From NCBI GenBank assembly GCA_015063905.1, contig SVTF01000012.1:1-55700 (forward strand): a stretch of DNA of 55,700 bases. Direction: 5' to 3'. Each line of letters starts with the position of its first letter. Position 1 is the stretch's first letter. The stretch comes from Oscillospiraceae bacterium. GTDB taxonomy: Bacteria > Bacillota > Clostridia > Oscillospirales > CAG-272. The notes under the pieces were generated by a model, which saw nothing but the letters and a program-made list of their open reading frames with translations, had not been told where the DNA came from and searched no databases. Both the position numbers and the translations under genes were made by a program. Below, in pieces: positions 53,201-55,700 of the stretch.

Positions 53201-55700
53201 CGCCTGCTCTGTTTCCGTTAAGTATCTTAAGACCAACGGAGATATTGGACATATCGGTATTCTCAAGGTCGTACCAAAGGAGACCGTTATGTGTTCTGGT
53301 CATACCGGAAAGATCTATTACGTAGATCATCCATTCGCCAACCATATCCTCTGTAACAGTTCTGGTATGAGAAGCTATATCGTAAATCCTGTCGCTATCG
53401 ATAAGAGTAGTAACTGTAGGATGGTAAGGTATCTCTGTCTCGCCGTCATACAGACCTATCTTAAGCTGACCGATATTAGCGTCGCCTATACGGATCTTCA
53501 TAACTATATAAGAGCCGGGGCCGCCTGTGATGGTATCGTCAGCAACCTTAATGTCGGTTGTGTTGAGGTTGTTATGAATTCTCGCAGAGCCAGAGAGCTT
53601 GAAGTTTACGCGTGTAAACGCGAAATCTGTTCCCTCTTCGTCTACAACAATAGTTTGAACCGTGTTATAGTTTGTTGTTATCTGACCGGGTGCGGAGTAG
53701 TAGTTAACGTTCTCGGGGATCATTACAGTCTTGCCGCTCTCATGACCGCACTCGCATACGTACTTGTATCCGCCCTCAATAGCCTCTGCCTTGTAGCTGT
53801 GGCTATCAACGCACTGTCCGTTAGCATACTTACTGATGTCCTGTGCCGCGTCGCTCCATGTGGGAGCGAAATTAACCTTTGTTGTGTTGTCGCCAACGAC
53901 CGCTGCAACCTCTGCCCAGTCGTCAACGATAGCAAAGTAAGCCACGTCGAGGTAGTCATCCTCAAGCTCGCCGTTTCTGCCGCCTTCGCCGTTATCAATA
54001 CCGTTAGCAACCTTAAGTCCAACGGAAATGTAAGACGTATCGCCGTTGGTGAGGTCATACCAGCCCTGCCATGTATCGTTGTACTTGAAGGTAAGGCTTG
54101 CAAGATCAACAACGTAGATCGCCCAGCCGTCGTCTACCATATCCTGAGTGAGCTGTCTCTTATGAGAAGCTATATCAAAGAAATAGTCGGTATTGGGGTT
54201 GGTCTCGCTATACCAAGCATGCTCGTTCTGTCCATCGTAAAGACCGATCTTAAGCACACCGAGGTTAGCCGATCCAAGACGGATCTTCATAACGGCATAT
54301 CTGCCAAGTCCGCCCTCGATCTTATCATCGGGCTCGTGCATTCTGGTGGAGCTGTTCTGATTATGCAATCTTACACTTCCGCTATTCTTAAACGTAATGC
54401 GGGTATACAGGAAATCTCCGTCATCATCAACAAGCTTCTGTGTAGTGTTGTAATGCGTGGTTGCCTGACCGGGCGCATGATAGAAGTTTACGTCATTGGA
54501 CACAGTCCATGTCTTTGAGCCGTATCCGCAAATGCTACAACCGTATGTATAGGTCGTTGCGTCTTCACCTACAGTAGAGAATACTATGCTCTGAGCGTGA
54601 GCGACGGGAGTAGCCTCCTCAACAGCTCCGCATATCTCGCAGGATTCACCTATTCTGTGGCCGTTTTCATCGCCAACATAGTGATTTTCCGTACACTTCT
54701 GCTCGTATCCGCAAGCGGTACAGGTACGGCTCTTTGTCTCAGTGTTAGCCGTTCCATACGTATGAGGAATTACCTCTGTGCCGGCGGTGATACCGCAAAT
54801 ATCGCAGTCCTCTGCGTAGCGGTGACCTTCCGCGGAGATCTCATAGTGCTGACCGTCACAGTTCTGCGAGAACTGGCACTTAGAGCATATACGCGTATTG
54901 GCTTCGCTATCAACTATCCAATTGTGGTCTTCCCATTGGTCAGAGATTTCGCAAATAGTACAGCCTACGCTATACTTATGCTGTGTATCGCTCGTATCCA
55001 ACGTAGCGTCAACCGCGGGACAAGCCTCGGTAGCACCGCAGCTGCACTTATGGCTTTCGCCTGCGCGATCGGGGCCGTACACATGAGCGCTTTCATCGGT
55101 ATGAGTTCCACACAAGGAGCATACCTTGCTATGAGTAGCACCGTTGTTGGTGAGAATACCCATATGCTCATTCTTATCTACCTGTCTTCCGCAAACGGTA
55201 CATTCTTTCCAGCAATGAGTTGCGTCCTTTTCATAGTCCTCTCCTACCGTATGGTTTGCAGAGTCCTTTACCTCCTCACACTTGGAGCATTCTTTCCAGT
55301 GCTTGGTTTCATTGTGCTTATCAACCCACTCATGCTCACAGAGATCGGGATCAACCGTTTCCGTGGTATCAGTTGTTTCCGTCTCGTCGGTGGTCTCTGT
55401 ACCGTCGGTGGTCTCTGTGCCATCGGTGGTCTCTGTACCGTCGGTGGTCTCTGTGCCATCGGTGGTCTCTGTACCGTCGGTGGTCTCTGTGCCATCGGTG
55501 GTCTCAGTTCCCTCCGTAGTCTCTGTACCGTCGGTGGTCTCTGTGCCAACCGTGGTCTCCGTAGACTCATCGGGAGTCTTTTGCGTTGTCTGCTCGGTAG
55601 GCTGCGACTGAGTTCCTCCGGTAGTTTCAGCCGGTCTCTGCTCGGTACAAGCCGCGAGCGATGCTATCATAGATATAGCCATGACAACAACGCAAAGCTT
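50280..55700 (-). CDS. Giant modular lipoprotein 5, start beyond the window
   Basis: At least 1806 residues; the frame stays open to the right edge, and the first visible residues KLCVVVMAIS...SLAAC are the hydrophobic core and lipobox of a signal peptide, so only a few N-terminal residues are missing. The in-frame ATG at 55682 would remove the front of the signal and is unlikely. After the lipobox come a TETTDG tandem stalk, a long Cys/His-rich region (about 54550-55350, many CXXC pairs and two full CXXC...GH...CXXC repeats), then five modules starting near 54492, 53710, 52509 (divergent NYLSLPG), 51735 and 50976. A second Cys-rich block lies between modules 2 and 3 (about 52550-53050). No sortase motif. 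Function unknown. Confidence 0.85.
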   Translation of the reverse strand, partial: KLCVVVMAISMIASLAACTEQRPAETTGGTQSQPTEQTTQKTPDESTETTVGTETTDGTETTEGTETTDGTETTDGTETTDGTETTDGTETTDGTETTDGTETTDETETTDTTETVDPDLCEHEWVDKHNETKHWKECSKCEEVKDSANHTVGEDYEKDATHCWKECTVCGRQVDKNEHMGILTNNGATHSKVCSLCGTHTDESAHVYGPDRAGESHKCSCGATEACPAVDATLDTSDTQHKYSVGCTICEISDQWEDHNWIVDSEANTRICSKCQFSQNCDGQHYEISAEGHRYAEDCDICGITAGTEVIPHTYGTANTETKSRTCTACGYEQKCTENHYVGDENGHRIGESCEICGAVEEATPVAHAQSIVFSTVGEDATTYTYGCSICGYGSKTWTVSNDVNFYHAPGQATTHYNTTQKLVDDDGDFLYTRITFKNSGSVRLHNQNSSTRMHEPDDKIEGGLGRYAVMKIRLGSANLGVLKIGLYDGQNEHAWYSETNPNTDYFFDIASHKRQLTQDMVDDGWAIYVVDLASLTFKYNDTWQGWYDLTNGDTSYISVGLKVANGIDNGEGGRNGELEDDYLDVAYFAIVDDWAEVAAVVGDNTTKVNFAPTWSDAAQDISKYANGQCVDSHSYKAEAIEGGYKYVCECGHESGKTVMIPENVNYYSAPGQITTNYNTVQTIVVDEEGTDFAFTRVNFKLSGSARIHNNLNTTDIKVADDTITGGPGSYIVMKIRIGDANIGQLKIGLYDGETEIPYHPTVTTLIDSDRIYDIASHTRTVTEDMVGEWMIYVIDLSGMTRTHNGLLWYDLENTDMSNISVGLKILNGNRAGGIKDTDYVDVAYFAIVDDFSEVSAIVGNETTMVTYAAAWGDASKDEQRYSNGNCGGECVSEVREENKSPLGDKSLGCYTCDKVTYKCHNPQCEFYDDVVSTEAGVTVQHATATRNVNYTEKDGTSADYCCKYTEETYCTVCGHVTASAEKTVAHSITSVEQNKVSKGGTDTNVCYTYTAHTECSECSWSVDITNINHEHNLDMPVKDGSKYTYTCKDAECQKTFEIVSANGANYLSLPGYIVNNWATADVFQPVGTSSGGSATDHAHYKKLLKDIVADENGIYTRVHLCQSASFYLTNGTLSAGADGNAPYAENTPNDTLTGGLGKYLVLKMRSVNNTYVRFGFTTDTGKTLKWDAQDWRNNCADILSEEFHIYVIDISSLADSTAQKICVTMQTNITLATMQANAHVDIAYFAVCDSWEEIAAVTGGKTEVIYTSNFGDENISEVNKNSDGTCLEGRHTFTTQAIEGGYKYVCDCGQDSGNTVMVPEGVNYFSAPGQIVTHYAATPYVVANDGDFAYTRIDFKSGGAVRLHNNSNKTTMAAADDTITGGPGKFAVIKMRINSATIGQVKLALYNGDVEIPVYSGTTTINTDLLFEITSHIRPVTQAMVDEGWVTYVVDLSSLTFKNGSNVWYDLAKADVSNISVGIKVTNGTANEAKGSIDVAYFAIVDGWEDVATVVNDETARVKFASNWAQSSNDSVRYSDGSCAVHTYAFNETETGYEVKCVVDACGHVKETRVISDDVNYYSAPGQAISNWNTTQAIIADDGDFAYMRVTFNTSGSVRLHNTTGATGKTKDVDDTITGGPGKYAIFKVRVGGTSLGQLSIGLYDGNTALSTAYPYSESNPNTDAIFSGNNIRTVTDAMISDTNGDGANDKWITYVVDLSGVNQTYYDINDTTMDKLSLSLKLQNGKGGTATDYIDVAYFAIVDNWTEVDSLVGTDSVVYATTWSNASADVVMDSAAIDAKVVEEAAAQ
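55386..55559. repeat. 18-bp tandem repeat encoding TETTDG
   Basis: About nine 18-base units on the - strand encoding TETT(D/E/V)G. Copies alternate between two silent variants (GTACCGTCGGTGGT and GTGCCATCGGTGGT), so the true recent duplication unit is 36 bp. It forms an acidic, Thr-rich stalk just outside the lipid anchor, and copy-number change keeps frame. Confidence 0.92.

Noticed and set aside
52740-54518. 592-residue open frame on the + strand opposite lipoprotein 5
   Set aside because: It mirrors the codon pattern of the long gene on the other strand, has no ribosome site, and its product shows no recognisable domain. The 520-residue frame at 47282-48844 is the same kind of shadow.
55386-55559. 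CRISPR-like array
   Set aside because: Units are contiguous, without unique spacers, and translate in frame as TETTDG.
32458-55700. Sortase-anchored wall proteins
   Set aside because: None of the five C-termini has an LPXTG-like motif, hydrophobic segment or basic tail; all visible N-termini have a lipobox.

Overview
The window looks like a chromosomal segment of a Bacillota member, most likely a gut-type Clostridia. The grounds are AGGAGG-type ribosome sites, sigma-A promoters with 17-bp spacers, a PyrDB/PyrK dihydroorotate dehydrogenase, a single-chain PurL, formate-tetrahydrofolate ligase, separate AICAR transformylase and PurO-type IMP cyclohydrolase genes, a Gram-positive exopolysaccharide (EPS) kinase split into two polypeptides, and large lipoproteins. 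A finer taxonomic placement is not supported.

Layout, left to right. Positions 1-660 hold the tail of an unknown gene followed by repeat-rich, apparently gene-free DNA with features like insertion-sequence ends. On the + strand, 661-3253 is a two-gene unit: a PlsC-type acyltransferase and a GltS-type transporter. Positions 3312-6361 are a divergent metal-homeostasis locus: a P1B ATPase and a free-standing HMA metallochaperone on the - strand, facing an unusual ArsR-AraC fusion regulator on the + strand. Positions 6420-15869 (-) form the pyrimidine operon, transcribed pyrC-carB-pyrK-pyrD-alpha/beta hydrolase-pyrF-pyrE-pyrB; carA is absent and PyrB carries a PyrI-like zinc domain. Positions 16079-16870 hold a lone leucine-rich-repeat surface protein. 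Positions 17088-29630 (-) form the purine operon, transcribed purE-purF-purM-purN-purO-purH(transformylase)-purD-purL-fhs. A ZTP riboswitch with an overlapping terminator precedes purE. The logic is coherent: AICAR transformylase and PurN consume 10-formyl-THF, Fhs makes it, and the riboswitch senses the intermediate that builds up when 10-formyl-THF runs short. The PurF here has lost its glutaminase active site.

Positions 29912-32273 (-) are an exopolysaccharide chain-length and tyrosine-phosphoregulation set: a CpsC/Wzz-like protein, a CpsD-like kinase and a PHP-type phosphatase.

The remaining 23 kb (32458-55700, -) consists of five consecutive giant lipoprotein genes. Those with visible ends have their own promoter and terminator. 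They share a lipobox, a Thr/Glu-rich stalk, a roughly 240-residue repeated module that I do not recognise (about 20 canonical copies plus 3 N-terminal variants), and a Cys/His-rich repeat of about 33 residues. This tandem family is the best candidate in the window for an undescribed system, probably a modular cell-surface binding apparatus next to exopolysaccharide genes.
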